Counted from the stretch's first letter, positions 18,818 through 30,221 are shown. The stretch is 64,000 bases of DNA from Gemmatimonas sp. (GCF_021298855.1 NZ_JAJTHI010000022.1:1-64000); one strand, 5' to 3'. Numbers and translations: made by a program. Notes: a model not told the origin generated them from the letters alone.

Positions 18818-20370
18818 TGGTGACTCTCCGTGTCCGCGCGCATCGCGCGGCACTTGCTCCCTTGGCGGTGGCCGCCCTGCTGGCTGCGGCGTCGCCGTTG
18901 TCGGCGCAGCGGCCAACAGCCGCCCCGCGACCACTCTCGCTGACTGACGCCCTGCGCCTGGCCGGGGCCACGAGCGAAGCCGTGGAACTTGCCCGTGCCG
19001 GCGCGCAGCGCGCGCGTGGCCAGCAGGCGCAGGCGCGCTCTGCCGGGTTGCCGCAAGTGAACACCACCTTGAACTGGCAGCGGCAGCTGCAGAACCAGTT
19101 CGCCGCCGTGGCCAATCGTGGTGGAGGGGGCGGGGCTGGTACCGGGGGAGGGGCCGACTCGTCGCAGGCGGACAATCCCATCACCCGCATCTTCGCGTCG
19201 CCGTACAACTTCAATTTCGGGCTCATTGCTTCGCAGCCGCTCTACACGGGCGGACGCGTCGCCGCCGGCATGCGCGGCGCGCGCTATGCACGCGAGTCGG
19301 CCGACCTTGCGATAACCAGCGCCGAAGCACAGGTACAGCTCGATGTCACGTCGGCCTACTACGATGCGCTGCTTGCCGAGCGGCTGGCCATCATTGCCGA
19401 CTCGGCCTTCGTCCAGGCTGAGCGGACCCTGCGGCAGGTGCAGCTCACCCGCAATGTGGGGTCCACGTCGGAGTTCGAGCTCATTCGTGCGCGCGTGACA
19501 CGCGACAACCAGCGTCCGGCGCTGCTGCAGGCGCGGACCACGCGCGAAACGGCCCTCATTCGGCTGCGGCAACTGCTCGACTTGCCTGCCGATCAGCCGC
19601 TCCAGCTCACCGACAGCATCGCGGAACTGCCCGTGCCAGCGTCCGCCCCGGCTGGCGCCATCGCGACCATCAATGTGAACGCCGACTCGGTGCTGGCCGC
19701 GGACCCGCGTGTGCAGGGCGAGGTGTCGCGGCTGGTGGCCGCCAGCGATACCGCGGCGCGCGCACGCGCCGCCGTGCGTCAGGCCGCTTACGGGGTGAAT
19801 GTGGCCGAGCAGCAGTTGCGTGCCACCAAGGCGCAGCGTCTGCCGCAGCTCTCGGCCACGACCAACTACCAGCGACTGGCGCCGACGCCCACCGTCCTGC
19901 CGCGCAGCCTCTCCGACTTCCTCCCCAACTGGACCGTGGGTATCGGGCTGTCCTATCCGCTCTTCACCGGCGGCAACGTGCGCGGGCAGATCACCGCCGC
20001 AGAGGCCGGCGTGGTGGAAGCACGACAGCGCCTCAAGCAGGCCGAAGAAGGCGCCACGCTCGATGCGCGTCTGGCCGCCCTGCAGCTCACCGAAGCGGAG
20101 ACCAACTGGCAGGCCAGCATCGGCACGGCGGAGCAGGCCCAGCGTGCCTACGCCATTGCCGAGGTGCGCTTCCGCGAAGGCATCTCCACGCAACTCGAAC
20201 TGTCGGAAACCCGTGTGCAGCTGCAGCAGGCGCTCGCCAACCGGGCGCGGGCTGCGCGCGACCTGCAAGTGGCCCGCAAGCGCCTTGAACTTCTCCCGTA
20301 TCTCCCGTTGTCGGCTGGCGGCGCGTCCGTTCCGATGTCGGCTTCCATGAACATGGGTATCTCCCGATGA
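18814..20370 (+). CDS. TolC family outer membrane efflux protein
   Basis: RPLSLTDALRLAGATSEAVELARAGAQRARGQQAQARSAGLPQVN; repeated TolC-like halves. Start ATG 18814/18817 overlaps the tetR stop (atga). Confidence 0.9.
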   Translation: MMVTLRVRAHRAALAPLAVAALLAAASPLSAQRPTAAPRPLSLTDALRLAGATSEAVELARAGAQRARGQQAQARSAGLPQVNTTLNWQRQLQNQFAAVANRGGGGGAGTGGGADSSQADNPITRIFASPYNFNFGLIASQPLYTGGRVAAGMRGARYARESADLAITSAEAQVQLDVTSAYYDALLAERLAIIADSAFVQAERTLRQVQLTRNVGSTSEFELIRARVTRDNQRPALLQARTTRETALIRLRQLLDLPADQPLQLTDSIAELPVPASAPAGAIATINVNADSVLAADPRVQGEVSRLVAASDTAARARAAVRQAAYGVNVAEQQLRATKAQRLPQLSATTNYQRLAPTPTVLPRSLSDFLPNWTVGIGLSYPLFTGGNVRGQITAAEAGVVEARQRLKQAEEGATLDARLAALQLTEAETNWQASIGTAEQAQRAYAIAEVRFREGISTQLELSETRVQLQQALANRARAARDLQVARKRLELLPYLPLSAGGASVPMSASMNMGISR

Positions 20371-21554
20371 CCACCGCTTCGCGCCGATCGGCGCATTACA
20401 CGATGCTCGCCGTCACGACGCTGTCGCTCGCTCCGCTCGCTGCCTGCGGCAGCAAGGCGGAGGCACCCGCCGACCAGGCGGCCGCCGTCCAGACCATCGG
20501 TCCCGACAACATGGCCGTGGCCATCTCCGACACGCTGAGCAGCGGCCCCAGTATCTCGGGTACGCTCGCGGCCGACCGTGAGGCGCGGCTGCGCGCCGAG
20601 GTGGCCGGCGCCGTGCTGCAGACATACGCCGACGCCGGGCAGCGCGTGAACGCGGGCACGGTGCTCGCCCGCATCGACGACTCCGCGGTGCGTGATGCCG
20701 CCCTGTCCGCGCGTTCGGGCGTGACGCAGGCCTCGGTCGCGGCGCAGCAGGCCGAACGCGAACTGCAGCGCGCCCGCACGCTCGCGGCGGCGGGAGCCAT
20801 CGCCGACCGTGACGTGGAGGGCGCCGAGCGCGCCAACCTCTCGGCGCAGGCCGGGCTCGCCGAGGCACAGGCGCGGCTCTCATCGGCGGAAAAGAATCTG
20901 CGCAACACGGTTGTGCGTGCCCCCTTCGCCGGCATCGTCGCGGAGAAGGCGGTGAGCCCGGGCGACATCGTGACGCCGGGGAGCGCGATGTTCACGGTGA
21001 TCGATCCGCGCAGCCTGCGCGTGGAGGCCTCGGTGCCCGCCGTATCCCTTGGCGAGGTCCGGGTGGGCGCCCCGGTCACCTTCACGGTGAACGGCGCCGA
21101 TCGCGCGCTCACGGGGCGCGTCACGCGCATCGCGCCCATGGTGAACGCGCAGACCAAGCAGGTGGCCATTCAGGCCTCCGTGCCCAACAACGCCGGGGTG
21201 CTGGTGGCGGGCCTCTTCGTCGAAGGCCGCGTCTCGTCGCAGAAGCGCGTCGGGGTGCTCGTCCCGGAGCAGGCCGTGGACCAGACCGGCATCACGCCCA
21301 GCGTGATGCGCCTCAAGGGCGGCAAGGTGGAAAAGGTGGACGTACTGCTCGGCTTGCGTGACGAGGTGGCCGAGCGGGTAGAAGTGACCACCGGGCTGGC
21401 CAGCGGCGACACGGTGCTGCTGGGTGCCGCGCGCGGCATCTCGGTGGGCGTGCCCGTCACGGTGTCGGCGCCGAGCGACGCGCCGGGCCAGCGGGCGACC
21501 ACCAGGGGCATCGCGCCGGCGACCGACTCGGCCCGGCCGATCTCGAAGAACTGA
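20367..21554 (+). CDS. Efflux RND transporter periplasmic adaptor (MFP/HlyD-like) lipoprotein
   Basis: LAPLAACGSKAEAP lipobox; VVRAPFAGIVAEKAVSPGDIVTPGSAMFTVIDPRSLRVEASVP. Confidence 0.93.
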   Translation: MTTASRRSAHYTMLAVTTLSLAPLAACGSKAEAPADQAAAVQTIGPDNMAVAISDTLSSGPSISGTLAADREARLRAEVAGAVLQTYADAGQRVNAGTVLARIDDSAVRDAALSARSGVTQASVAAQQAERELQRARTLAAAGAIADRDVEGAERANLSAQAGLAEAQARLSSAEKNLRNTVVRAPFAGIVAEKAVSPGDIVTPGSAMFTVIDPRSLRVEASVPAVSLGEVRVGAPVTFTVNGADRALTGRVTRIAPMVNAQTKQVAIQASVPNNAGVLVAGLFVEGRVSSQKRVGVLVPEQAVDQTGITPSVMRLKGGKVEKVDVLLGLRDEVAERVEVTTGLASGDTVLLGAARGISVGVPVTVSAPSDAPGQRATTRGIAPATDSARPISKN

Positions 21555-21594
21555 GCACCCTCCGCGACTCTCCGCAGCTCATCCCAAGGCACCC

Positions 21595-24500
21595 ATGTTC
21601 ATTTCCGATTTCGCGATCAAGCGGCCACTGATCACCGTGGTGGCCATGCTGGCCCTCGTGGGGTTCGGGCTGGTCGCGCTGTTCCAGCTGCAGACCGACG
21701 AGTTCCCCGAGGTGCAGCCGCCGGTCGTGCTCACGACGGTCATCTATCCCGGCGCCTCGCCGGAGCAGGTGGAACGTGAGGTCCTCGAGCCGATCGAGGA
21801 AGCCATCCAGTCCATCTCCGGCGTGAAGAAGATGGAGGGCGAGGCGCGCGACGGCTTTGCGCAGATCATCACCACCTTCGTGTACTCGAAGGATCTGCAG
21901 GAGGCCTCGCAGGAGATCCGCGACGCCATCGGCACCAAGCGACAGGACCTGCCGCAGGAAATCGAAGAACCGATCCTGCGCAAGTTCAATCCCACGGACG
22001 CTCCCATCGTGACGCTGGGGCTCTCGTCCACCACGCTGTCACCCGCGCAGCTCACGCTGCTGGCCGACCCCGGCATCACGCGGGAACTGCGCGCCATTCC
22101 CGGCGTGGCCGACGTGTCGGTGACCGGTTCGGTGAAGCGGGAACTCACCGTCAATCTCGACCCGCAGCGGCTGCTGTCGGCCGGGATCTCGGTGCCGCAG
22201 GTGGTGTTGGCGCTGCAGCAGGGAAACCTCGCGGTGCCGGTGGGACGGGTGAACGGCGCGCTGGATGAGCGCACCATCCGCCTGCGCGGTCGCCTCGATG
22301 GTCCGCAGGACTTCATGGCCCTCGTGGTCGCCGAGAAGGGCGGGCGGGTCGTGCGCCTCGGCGACGTGGCAACGGCCGAGGACGGGATCGAGGAGCAGCG
22401 GACGCTCGCGCTCTACAACGGCAAGGATGCCGTCGGCATCGAGATCAAGAAGACCAAGGGGTACAGCACCACCGCGGTCGCCGAAGCGATTCTCGCGAAG
22501 GTGGGCACCCTGGAGAAGGTCATGGCGCAGCAGGGTGCCACGCTGGCCGTGATCAAGAACAAGGGGCAGCGTGTCACCAACTCCGTGAACAACGTGCAGA
22601 GCGCCCTCATCGAAGGGGCCGTGCTCACGGTGCTCGTGGTGTTCCTGTTCCTCAACTCGTGGCGCTCCACGGTCATTACGGGGCTTGCCCTGCCGGTGTC
22701 GGTGCTGGCCAGCTTCGTGGCGGTGTGGGCCTTCGGCTTCACGCTCAACACGATGTCGCTGCTCGGGCTGTCGCTCGCCATCGGCATTCTCATCGACGAC
22801 GCCATCGTCGTGCGAGAGAACATCGTGCGGCACGTGGAGATGGGGAAGGATCATTACACCGCCGCGCGGGAGGGCACCGACGAAATCGGCCTCGCGGTGG
22901 CCGCGACCACGTTCTCCATCGTGGCGGTGTTCGTCCCCATCGCCTTCCTCGAAGGAGAGTCGGGGCAATGGTTCAAGCCGTTCGCGCTCACCATCGCCTG
23001 TTCGGTGCTCGTGTCGCTCTTCGTGTCCTTCTCGCTCGACCCCATGCTGTCGGCCTACTGGCCCGATCCGCATCTCGAGGAGCACCAGAAGAGCTGGATC
23101 ACGAAGCAGCTGGACAAGTTCAACCACTGGTTCAACGGTCTGGCCGCCGGCTATCGGCGCCTCATCGGCTGGGCCCTCGATCATCCCAAGAGCATGGTGT
23201 CGCTGGCGGTGGGGACCTTCCTGTTTGCCCTCGCCATGCCGGCGCTCGGTTTCGTGGGGGGCGGCTTCTTCCCGCTCGAGGACAACGCCGAACTCAACAT
23301 GACGGTGGAAACCCCGCCGGGCGCCAACGTGGACTACCTGCGGCAGAAGGTCTCGGAGGCCATTCGCCTGGCCGATCCGTCCCGGCATCCGGAAGTGCTG
23401 TACAGCTTCGTGACGGCCGGCGGGGCGAGCGGCGCCGTGGACAAGGCCAGCGTGTATCTCAAGCTCCGTCCCAAGGGCGAGCGCCTCAAGGACGGACAGC
23501 TCTCGGCCGAGGCGCTGGGCGACGTGATGCGCAAGGAAGTGGCGGGGATCGGCGGTGCGTCCGTCTCGCTGTACACCAACGACTTCGCGGGCCAGCAGAA
23601 GCAGATCTCGCTGGAGCTGCGCGGCAACAACAAGGACGCGCTGCAGAAGACCGCCGATCAATACCTGGCGGTCATGAAGGGAACCCCGGGGGCGGTCGAC
23701 GTGGCGCTCAGCACCAAGGGGCAGAAGCCGGAACTCACCGTGCAGGTGGATCGCGGCCTCGCCGGCGCCCTGGGCGTGAGTGTGGGGCAGGTGGCCACCG
23801 CCATTCGTCCGGCGTTCGCCGGCCTCGATGCCGGTGACTGGGTGGATCCCACCAACGAAACGCGCAAGGTCATGGTGCGGCTCGCCCCGGAAGCGCGTGC
23901 GCGTGGCGCCGATCTCGCGCAGTTGCCGATTGCCGTGGGGCAGGGGGCCAATGGGGCGCTCATTCCGCTGCAGCAGGTGGCGCGCATCAAGAGCGAACTC
24001 GGGCCGGCCATCGTGAACCACCTCAATCGCGACAACGTGATCAAGGTGGAGGCGAACATCGCCGGGCGTTCGCTCAGCGAAGTGCAGGCCGACATCGAGA
24101 AGGGGCTGGCGAACATCACCCTGCCGCCGGGCATCTCGGTGTCGAGCGGAGGCCAGGTGGAGCAGCAGCAGGAGGTCTTCAGCAGCATCTTCATCGCGCT
24201 TGGCGTGGCGGTGACGCTCATGTACCTCATTCTGGTGGTGCAGTTCGGCTCCTTTCTGGATCCGATCTCCATCCTCATTTCCCTGCCGCTCTCGCTCATC
24301 GGCGTCATGGGAGCGCTGGCGCTCACCGGCAACACGATCAACCTCATGAGCCTCATCGGGGTGATCCTGTTGTGCGGCATCGTGGCCAAGAACGCCATCC
24401 TGCTCATCGACTTCGCCAAGTGGGCGCGCGAAAAGAACGGCATGCCCCTGCGCGAGGCACTCATCGAGGCAGGCGCCATTCGGCTGCGCCCCATCCTCAT

Positions 24501-24759
24501 GACGACCTTCGCGCTCATCGCCGGCATGGTACCGGTCGCACTGGGACGGGGAGAAGGCGCGCAATTCCGTGCCCCACTGGGGGTCGCCGTGATCGGCGGC
24601 GTGATCACCAGCACCGTGCTCACGCTGCTCGTGATCCCCACCTTCTACGAGATCTTCGATCGCTGGCGCACGCGCCTGTCGCGCATGGTCGGGCTCACGC
24701 CGCCACGCACCGGGGAGTTCCGCACCTTCGAAATGCCGGTGCCCGAAGCCGGTGACTGA
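21595..24759 (+). CDS. Efflux RND transporter permease (AcrB/HAE1 family)
   Basis: [85 protein letters not shown]. Confidence 0.97.
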   Translation: MFISDFAIKRPLITVVAMLALVGFGLVALFQLQTDEFPEVQPPVVLTTVIYPGASPEQVEREVLEPIEEAIQSISGVKKMEGEARDGFAQIITTFVYSKDLQEASQEIRDAIGTKRQDLPQEIEEPILRKFNPTDAPIVTLGLSSTTLSPAQLTLLADPGITRELRAIPGVADVSVTGSVKRELTVNLDPQRLLSAGISVPQVVLALQQGNLAVPVGRVNGALDERTIRLRGRLDGPQDFMALVVAEKGGRVVRLGDVATAEDGIEEQRTLALYNGKDAVGIEIKKTKGYSTTAVAEAILAKVGTLEKVMAQQGATLAVIKNKGQRVTNSVNNVQSALIEGAVLTVLVVFLFLNSWRSTVITGLALPVSVLASFVAVWAFGFTLNTMSLLGLSLAIGILIDDAIVVRENIVRHVEMGKDHYTAAREGTDEIGLAVAATTFSIVAVFVPIAFLEGESGQWFKPFALTIACSVLVSLFVSFSLDPMLSAYWPDPHLEEHQKSWITKQLDKFNHWFNGLAAGYRRLIGWALDHPKSMVSLAVGTFLFALAMPALGFVGGGFFPLEDNAELNMTVETPPGANVDYLRQKVSEAIRLADPSRHPEVLYSFVTAGGASGAVDKASVYLKLRPKGERLKDGQLSAEALGDVMRKEVAGIGGASVSLYTNDFAGQQKQISLELRGNNKDALQKTADQYLAVMKGTPGAVDVALSTKGQKPELTVQVDRGLAGALGVSVGQVATAIRPAFAGLDAGDWVDPTNETRKVMVRLAPEARARGADLAQLPIAVGQGANGALIPLQQVARIKSELGPAIVNHLNRDNVIKVEANIAGRSLSEVQADIEKGLANITLPPGISVSSGGQVEQQQEVFSSIFIALGVAVTLMYLILVVQFGSFLDPISILISLPLSLIGVMGALALTGNTINLMSLIGVILLCGIVAKNAILLIDFAKWAREKNGMPLREALIEAGAIRLRPILMTTFALIAGMVPVALGRGEGAQFRAPLGVAVIGGVITSTVLTLLVIPTFYEIFDRWRTRLSRMVGLTPPRTGEFRTFEMPVPEAGD

Positions 24760-24813
24760 CTCGAGGGCCACGGCGTGACGAGAGCAGACCGGTGCGCGTT
24801 AGATTAGCAACGT

Positions 24814-25467
24814 ATGCGCGTGCCGGTTTCTCTCCTCGTTGCTGAAGCCTCCTGGCTTTCCATGCTGACCGACGCGCCGTGGACGTACATCGTCCTCGGC
24901 GCGTCGGCGATTCTCACGGAGGAGTTGGCGCCGATCTTCGGTGGCATCGCCGTGCACGAGAAGGAACTGCGCCTCGTGCCGCTGCTCCTGGCGATCACGC
25001 TGGGCGGATGGATTGCCACCGCGCTGCTGTACACGGTCGGGCGCCTCAAGTGGGAGGCCATTCGGCGACGCTTTCCGCGCACACGCGCCACCGGTACCGT
25101 GGCACTGCGCGTGGTACGCCGCAATCCGGTCACCGCGTCGTTCCTGGTTCGCTTCGCCTTCGGGCTGCGCATCGTGCTGCCCATGGCGTGCGGGGCGGCG
25201 CGCATGCCCCTGTACCTGTATCTCCCGATATCACTGCTCGGGTCCATCGCCTGGACCGCGGTGTTCACCGCCGTGGGCTATGTGGCCGGGGAAGCGGCTG
25301 TGCAGGCCATTGGGCATCTCAGCAAGGTGGGCGAGATCGTCGGCGCGGTGATCGTGACCGTGGCCGTCTTCGCCTTCCTGCGCTGGCAGCGCCGGCGGCG
25401 AGAGCGGAAGGCCGAGCGGCGCGCCATGGTACAGCGCGCGCTCGACGCGTCCCGCCACGACGCGTAG
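24814..25467 (+). CDS. DedA/VTT-domain-like membrane protein
   Basis: ASAILTEELAPIFGGIAVHEKEL...FLVRFAFGLRIVLPMACGAARMPLYLYLPISLLGSIAWTAVFTAVGYVAG. Confidence 0.75.
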   Translation: MRVPVSLLVAEASWLSMLTDAPWTYIVLGASAILTEELAPIFGGIAVHEKELRLVPLLLAITLGGWIATALLYTVGRLKWEAIRRRFPRTRATGTVALRVVRRNPVTASFLVRFAFGLRIVLPMACGAARMPLYLYLPISLLGSIAWTAVFTAVGYVAGEAAVQAIGHLSKVGEIVGAVIVTVAVFAFLRWQRRRRERKAERRAMVQRALDASRHDA

Positions 25468-25479
25468 CGCCACAGGGCG

Positions 25480-26937
25480 CTATGCGCCCCCTTCGATTTC
25501 CGCGGCTGCGGCCCGCAGCTCGCGCCACGCCAGCGCGATGTGCTGGCGATCGGTGCGGATGTTGCCAATGGCCAGACGCAACGTGTACTGCTCGCCAAGC
25601 TTGGTGTGTGACAGGTAGACCGCTCCGCGCGCGTTGACCCGTTCCATGATGCGGGCGTTGAGCCCGGCGATCGCCGCTTCGTCGGCACCGGGTGGCACGC
25701 GCCGAAAGCAGACCAGCGACAACGTCACCGGGGCCATCAGCTCCCAGCCACCCTCGAAGTGCACCATGCCGGCGAACTCGCGCGCCAGCTCGCACTGGTG
25801 CCGGATCCGCTCGGCGAGTCCGTCGCGGCCGTAGGCCCGCAGCACCATCCACAGCTTGAGTGAGCGGAAGCGCCGCCCCAACTGTATGCCATAGTCCATC
25901 AGGTTCACGGTCTCACTCGTCGTGGCGGTGACGAGATACTCCGGCAACAGCGCGAACGCCTGCTTGAGGGACTGTGGATCGCGCGTGTACAGCACCGAGC
26001 AGTCCATCGGGGTGAACAGCCACTTGTGCGGGTTCACCACCAGCGAGTCGGCGCCGTCCACACCGTCGAGCACATAGCGCAGCTCCGGCACGATGGCGGC
26101 CACGCCGGCGTAGGCAGCGTCCACATGCACCCAGCACCCGAAGCGCCGGGCCGTGCGTACCACCTCGGGCACCGGATCGATGCTGGTCATGCCGGTGGTC
26201 CCCACACAGGGCACCACGGCCATGGGGCGATAGCCGGCCGCCACGTCGGCCGCGAGCGCCGCCTCCAGGGCGTCGGCACGCAGGCGGAACTGTGTGTCGG
26301 TGGCGATCTTGACCAGGTTGTCGTGCCCGAGCCCCAGCGCGATGACCGCCTTGTCGATCGACGAGTGCGCGTGCTCGCTGCAGTAAACCCGCAGGCGCGG
26401 CAGGTCGGAGCGGGCCGCCATGCCTTTGCTGCGCACGTCCAGGCCGGTGCGTTCCCGGGCCGCCGCCAGTGCGTAGAAGGTGCTCACGCTCGCCGTGTCG
26501 GTGATCTCACCGAACCACCCGTCGCCCAACCCCATGAGCTGCCGCAGCCAGTCGAGTGTGACCTGCTCGAGCTCCGTGACGGCCGGACTGGTGATCCAGA
26601 GCATACCGTTGGCGTTCAGGCCGGCGGCCAGCAGTTCGCCAAGGATACCCGGGTACGCGCCCGAGTTGGCGAAGTAGGCGAAGAACGCCGGGTGATTCCA
26701 ATGGGTGATACCGGGGACGATGGTGCTGATGAAGTCGCGCAGCATCGCCTCGAGTGGCTCCCCACGCACGGGAGGCGATGGGGGGAGCGCCTCCCGGATG
26801 TCGCCGGGGCGCACGCGGCTGCGCACCGGATACTGACCGCTCGATTCGAGGTACTCGGCAATCCATTCGATCGCGGCGTGGGCGGCGGTGCGAAACTCCG
26901 CGGGGGACAGGTCCCCGGTCAGTGGTGGCGTGGACAT
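25480..26937 (-). CDS. PLP-dependent decarboxylase (aromatic-L-amino-acid decarboxylase family)
   Basis: WNHPAFFAYFANSGAYPGILGELLAAGLNANGMLWITSPAVTELE; VDAAYAGVAAIVPE; SLVVNPHKWLFTPMDCSVLY. Confidence 0.95.
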   Translation of the reverse strand: MSTPPLTGDLSPAEFRTAAHAAIEWIAEYLESSGQYPVRSRVRPGDIREALPPSPPVRGEPLEAMLRDFISTIVPGITHWNHPAFFAYFANSGAYPGILGELLAAGLNANGMLWITSPAVTELEQVTLDWLRQLMGLGDGWFGEITDTASVSTFYALAAARERTGLDVRSKGMAARSDLPRLRVYCSEHAHSSIDKAVIALGLGHDNLVKIATDTQFRLRADALEAALAADVAAGYRPMAVVPCVGTTGMTSIDPVPEVVRTARRFGCWVHVDAAYAGVAAIVPELRYVLDGVDGADSLVVNPHKWLFTPMDCSVLYTRDPQSLKQAFALLPEYLVTATTSETVNLMDYGIQLGRRFRSLKLWMVLRAYGRDGLAERIRHQCELAREFAGMVHFEGGWELMAPVTLSLVCFRRVPPGADEAAIAGLNARIMERVNARGAVYLSHTKLGEQYTLRLAIGNIRTDRQHIALAWRELRAAAAEIEGGA

Positions 26938-26964
26938 GCCTCAACTTAGCAGGAACTGCCCGGA

Positions 26965-27181
26965 TTCATCGGAGGTCGGATGGATGCCGGAAATCGGCGT
27001 CGGGACTGCTGTCGGAGGTCCGAGGTGGGATGGCTACCCGCAAGGCCCCAACCGATGACTCGCGTGCGTCGGTAGCCCAAACACCTCCGACTTCCGATCT
27101 CGGACAACCGTCCCACGTCCGGCTTCGGGCATCGGTCCGACATCCGAACGCATCCGACATCCGAACGCATCCGACATCCGA
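26965..27181. repeat. Intergenic inverted degenerate repeat array with a 17-bp tandem arm
   Basis: Right side: tccgacatccgaacgca x2 plus partial (27136-27181). Left side tcggaggtcggatggatgccggaaatcggcgtcgg resembles its reverse complement. Confidence 0.7.
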
Positions 27182-27189
27182 GCCCTTGG

Positions 27190-28521
27190 TCAGGGGATGC
27201 GGGGGACTCCGCCTGACACCAGAAACTCCACCGCCAGCGTGCTCATGGCGCGCACGCCCACGGGCAGCGCGTTGTCGTCACCCTGGAAGAGCGGGGAATG
27301 GTTGCTTGCCACGCCGAACAGGTCCACCGAGGGCGGGGTGACGGACAAGTTGAAGAAGAACCCGGGGGCTTTCTCGGCGAAACGCGAGAAGTCCTCACCA
27401 GCCATGCTCCCCGACTTGTTCTCGAAGACCCCGGCCGGGGTCCCCACGCGCTTGAGCGTCTGCGAAAAGCGTGACACCATGGCGGTGTTGTTGATCGTGC
27501 TGCCGTAGCCCAACACCACATCCACCTGCGCGGTGGCACCGTGCGCTTCGGCGATGTTCTGCGCCAGCTGCTTCATGCGCTGCCCCACCAGCTCCCGTGC
27601 CTTGGGATCGAAGGTGCGGATGGTGCCGATCATCCACACCGAATCGGGGATGATGTTCTCGCGCAGGCCGCCGTGAATGGCCCCCACGGTCACGACGGCC
27701 GGACCAGTCGTGAGGTCGAGTGAACGCGACACAATGGTTTGCAGCGCCGACACGATCTCGGCGCTCACCACGATCGGGTCAACGGTGGTGGAGGGAAACG
27801 CACCATGTCCCTGCTTGCCGCGCACGATGATCTTCCAGCTGTCGGAGGCGGCGCTGATCGACCCGCTGCGGAAGCTCATGGCCCCCAGCGGCCCCGGCCC
27901 CACGTGCAGCCCGAAGACGCCATCGACGCCGTTCATCACGCCGGCCTCGATCATGGGCTGGGCACCGCCGCGCGGCGGCACTTCCTCGGCCGGCTGGAAG
28001 AGAAACTTCACCGTGCCCGGCAGCTGCGCCCGAAGGCCCGCAAGGACTTCGGCAGTCCCCATGAGCATGGCGGTGTGCATGTCGTGGCCGCAGGCGTGCA
28101 TGACGCCGGTCTCAACGCCGTTGTACACCGTGCGCACCATGCTCTTGTACGGCACATCCACCGCCTCGGTGACCGGCAGCGCATCCATGTCGGCGCGCAG
28201 CGCCACCGTGGGGCCAGGCTTGCCACCCTTGAGGATGCCCACGACGCCGGGAATCCCGCCCACGTTCTCCTGTACCTCCATGCCCAGCGACTTGAGGTGG
28301 GCAGCCACCAGCGCCGCCGTGCGCTTTTCCTGATACCCGAGTTCGGGGTGCTGGTGAATGTCGTGCCGCCATGCCGTGACCTTGCCGGCGATGGCGGTGG
28401 TGCGACGGTCGATCTCCGCCTGCAGGGCGGCATTGAACGGGGGCTGCTGCGCCGCCGCGGCAGGGAGCGGCAGCAACAGCAGCAGGACAGCTGTCGCGGT
28501 ACGCCGCGTGGTCCGACGCAT
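27190..28521 (-). CDS. M20 family amidohydrolase/metallopeptidase, secreted
   Basis: MRRTTRRTATAVLLLLLPLPAAAAQ signal; WRHDIHQHPELGYQE...LRADMDALPV...MHACGHDMHTAMLMG. Confidence 0.93.
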   Translation of the reverse strand: MRRTTRRTATAVLLLLLPLPAAAAQQPPFNAALQAEIDRRTTAIAGKVTAWRHDIHQHPELGYQEKRTAALVAAHLKSLGMEVQENVGGIPGVVGILKGGKPGPTVALRADMDALPVTEAVDVPYKSMVRTVYNGVETGVMHACGHDMHTAMLMGTAEVLAGLRAQLPGTVKFLFQPAEEVPPRGGAQPMIEAGVMNGVDGVFGLHVGPGPLGAMSFRSGSISAASDSWKIIVRGKQGHGAFPSTTVDPIVVSAEIVSALQTIVSRSLDLTTGPAVVTVGAIHGGLRENIIPDSVWMIGTIRTFDPKARELVGQRMKQLAQNIAEAHGATAQVDVVLGYGSTINNTAMVSRFSQTLKRVGTPAGVFENKSGSMAGEDFSRFAEKAPGFFFNLSVTPPSVDLFGVASNHSPLFQGDDNALPVGVRAMSTLAVEFLVSGGVPRIP

Positions 28522-30221
28522 CAGTTGTTCCCCTTCGGCTTGGCTTCGATGGGGCGTACCGTGGGATACTCGATCCCCAGCTGCTCGAGATAGGTTTTGT
28601 ACTTGGAGGGATCGTAGTAGAACTTCTGCAGCTGCGGCTTGTACTTCGCCATGATGTCGGCGTTGAGCCAGATGGGCGGCTGGTCCGACGGGCGGATGAA
28701 CGGCTGGTACTTCACCGTCTTGGTCTGCACGTTCTTGAAGTAGTCCCACGCGTCCGTCACCACCTTGGGGGTGAGCAGGATGTCGAGCAGCGTGAGCGCC
28801 TGCACCTTGGCGCCGGCCAGGGCTCCCTTGTGCGCAATGGGCGTGGCCATGGAGATGGCGTTCGCCCAGTTGTGCCCAGGCAGCGACGGAATGTTGGAGG
28901 GGAAGCGCAGCGTGACCGTGGGCACGTTCCACGCAATGTCGCCGATGTCGTCGGAGCCACCGCCCATCCAGTTCTGCGGCGTCTCCGATCCACGCAGCTG
29001 CTTGTTCACTTCGCTCGACAGGCCGAAGTCCGGCTGACCCAGTTCCCGCTGGATCCCCTTGGCGAGGGTCTGGTCCTTGTCGTCCCACACCGGCATGCCC
29101 ACCGTCTGGATGTTCTGGTGCATGGCCTCCGCCACCGGCTTGCTGAAGTGCGCCGACCAGCCGGAACCCAGGATCATCACCGTGTCGAGCTTCGTGTCGG
29201 TCATCATCGCGGCGCCCTGCGCGATGCGCTTGCCCGTGTCGAACAGCTCCATCGTGCGCGGGTAGTCCTGCTCACGGAAGTAGAACCAGATGCTGGCAGT
29301 GCTCGGCACGACGTTCGGCTGATCACCGCCATCCTTGATCACGTAGTGCGAGCGCTGCTGCAGGCGCAGGTGTTCACGGCGGTACTCCCATCCCTGCGCC
29401 ATGAGCATCACGGCATCCAGCGCCGACTGGCCGCGCCAGGGTGCGCCGGCCGCGTGCGCGCTGGACCCCTTGAAGCGGAACTCAGCGGAAATGAGGGCGC
29501 TCGATCCGCTCGCGCCCCACTGCACGCCGAGGTCGTTGCTCACGTGCGTGAACAGCGTGACATCGGTGTTCTTGAAGATGCCGGCGCGCACCAGGAACGC
29601 CTTGCCCGCCATCTGCTCCTCGGCAATGCCGGGCCAGAGCAACAGGGTGCCGTTGATCTTGTCGCGCTGCATGAGCTGCTTCACCACGATCGCGGCCACG
29701 ACATTGAGCGCCTGCCCCGCGTTGTGTCCTTCACCGTGGCCGGGGCCCTGCACGACCATGGGGTCCTTGTAGCCCACCCCGGGCTTGTTGCTGGCCTGGG
29801 GAATGCCATCCACGTCGGAGCCCAGCGAAATCTCCGGCTTGCCGGTGCCGTAGCTCCACTTGGCGGTCCACGCCGTGGGAATGCCGGCGACCCCCTTCTC
29901 GATCTTGAAGCCTTCCTTCTCGAGCAGCGTGGTCAGGTACTTCTGCGACTCCCATTCCTGGAATCCGAGCTCCTGGAAGGAGAAGAGCATGTCCACGATT
30001 TCCTGCACCTGCTTGGCGCGCCCCTGCACCATCTGCAGGGCCTCTTCCTTGAGCTTGGCCAGGCGCGGGTCGGCGGCGGCCACCTGCATGGTGGCGGGAG
30101 CGGGCGACGGCTCCTGTGCGCCAGCGGCGCCTGGCAGTGCCGCCAGGGCAGCGAGGGAGGAGAGCGCGGCCACGGCCGCGTGCTGTCGGGACGAACGAAC
30201 CAATTGCGGGCGGAAGCGCAC
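28521..30221 (-). CDS. M20 family amidohydrolase (AbgB-like), secreted
   Basis: ISLGSDVDGIPQASNKPGVGYKDPMVVQGPGHGEGHNAGQALNVVAAI; GSSAHAAGAPWRGQSALDAVMLM; N-terminal signal peptide. Confidence 0.88.
   Translation of the reverse strand: MRFRPQLVRSSRQHAAVAALSSLAALAALPGAAGAQEPSPAPATMQVAAADPRLAKLKEEALQMVQGRAKQVQEIVDMLFSFQELGFQEWESQKYLTTLLEKEGFKIEKGVAGIPTAWTAKWSYGTGKPEISLGSDVDGIPQASNKPGVGYKDPMVVQGPGHGEGHNAGQALNVVAAIVVKQLMQRDKINGTLLLWPGIAEEQMAGKAFLVRAGIFKNTDVTLFTHVSNDLGVQWGASGSSALISAEFRFKGSSAHAAGAPWRGQSALDAVMLMAQGWEYRREHLRLQQRSHYVIKDGGDQPNVVPSTASIWFYFREQDYPRTMELFDTGKRIAQGAAMMTDTKLDTVMILGSGWSAHFSKPVAEAMHQNIQTVGMPVWDDKDQTLAKGIQRELGQPDFGLSSEVNKQLRGSETPQNWMGGGSDDIGDIAWNVPTVTLRFPSNIPSLPGHNWANAISMATPIAHKGALAGAKVQALTLLDILLTPKVVTDAWDYFKNVQTKTVKYQPFIRPSDQPPIWLNADIMAKYKPQLQKFYYDPSKYKTYLEQLGIEYPTVRPIEAKPKGNN

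Noticed and set aside
22039-24771. 910-aa minus-strand ORF
   Set aside because: Antisense to the RND permease; His/Arg/Glu-rich composition typical of spurious ORFs in high-GC DNA.
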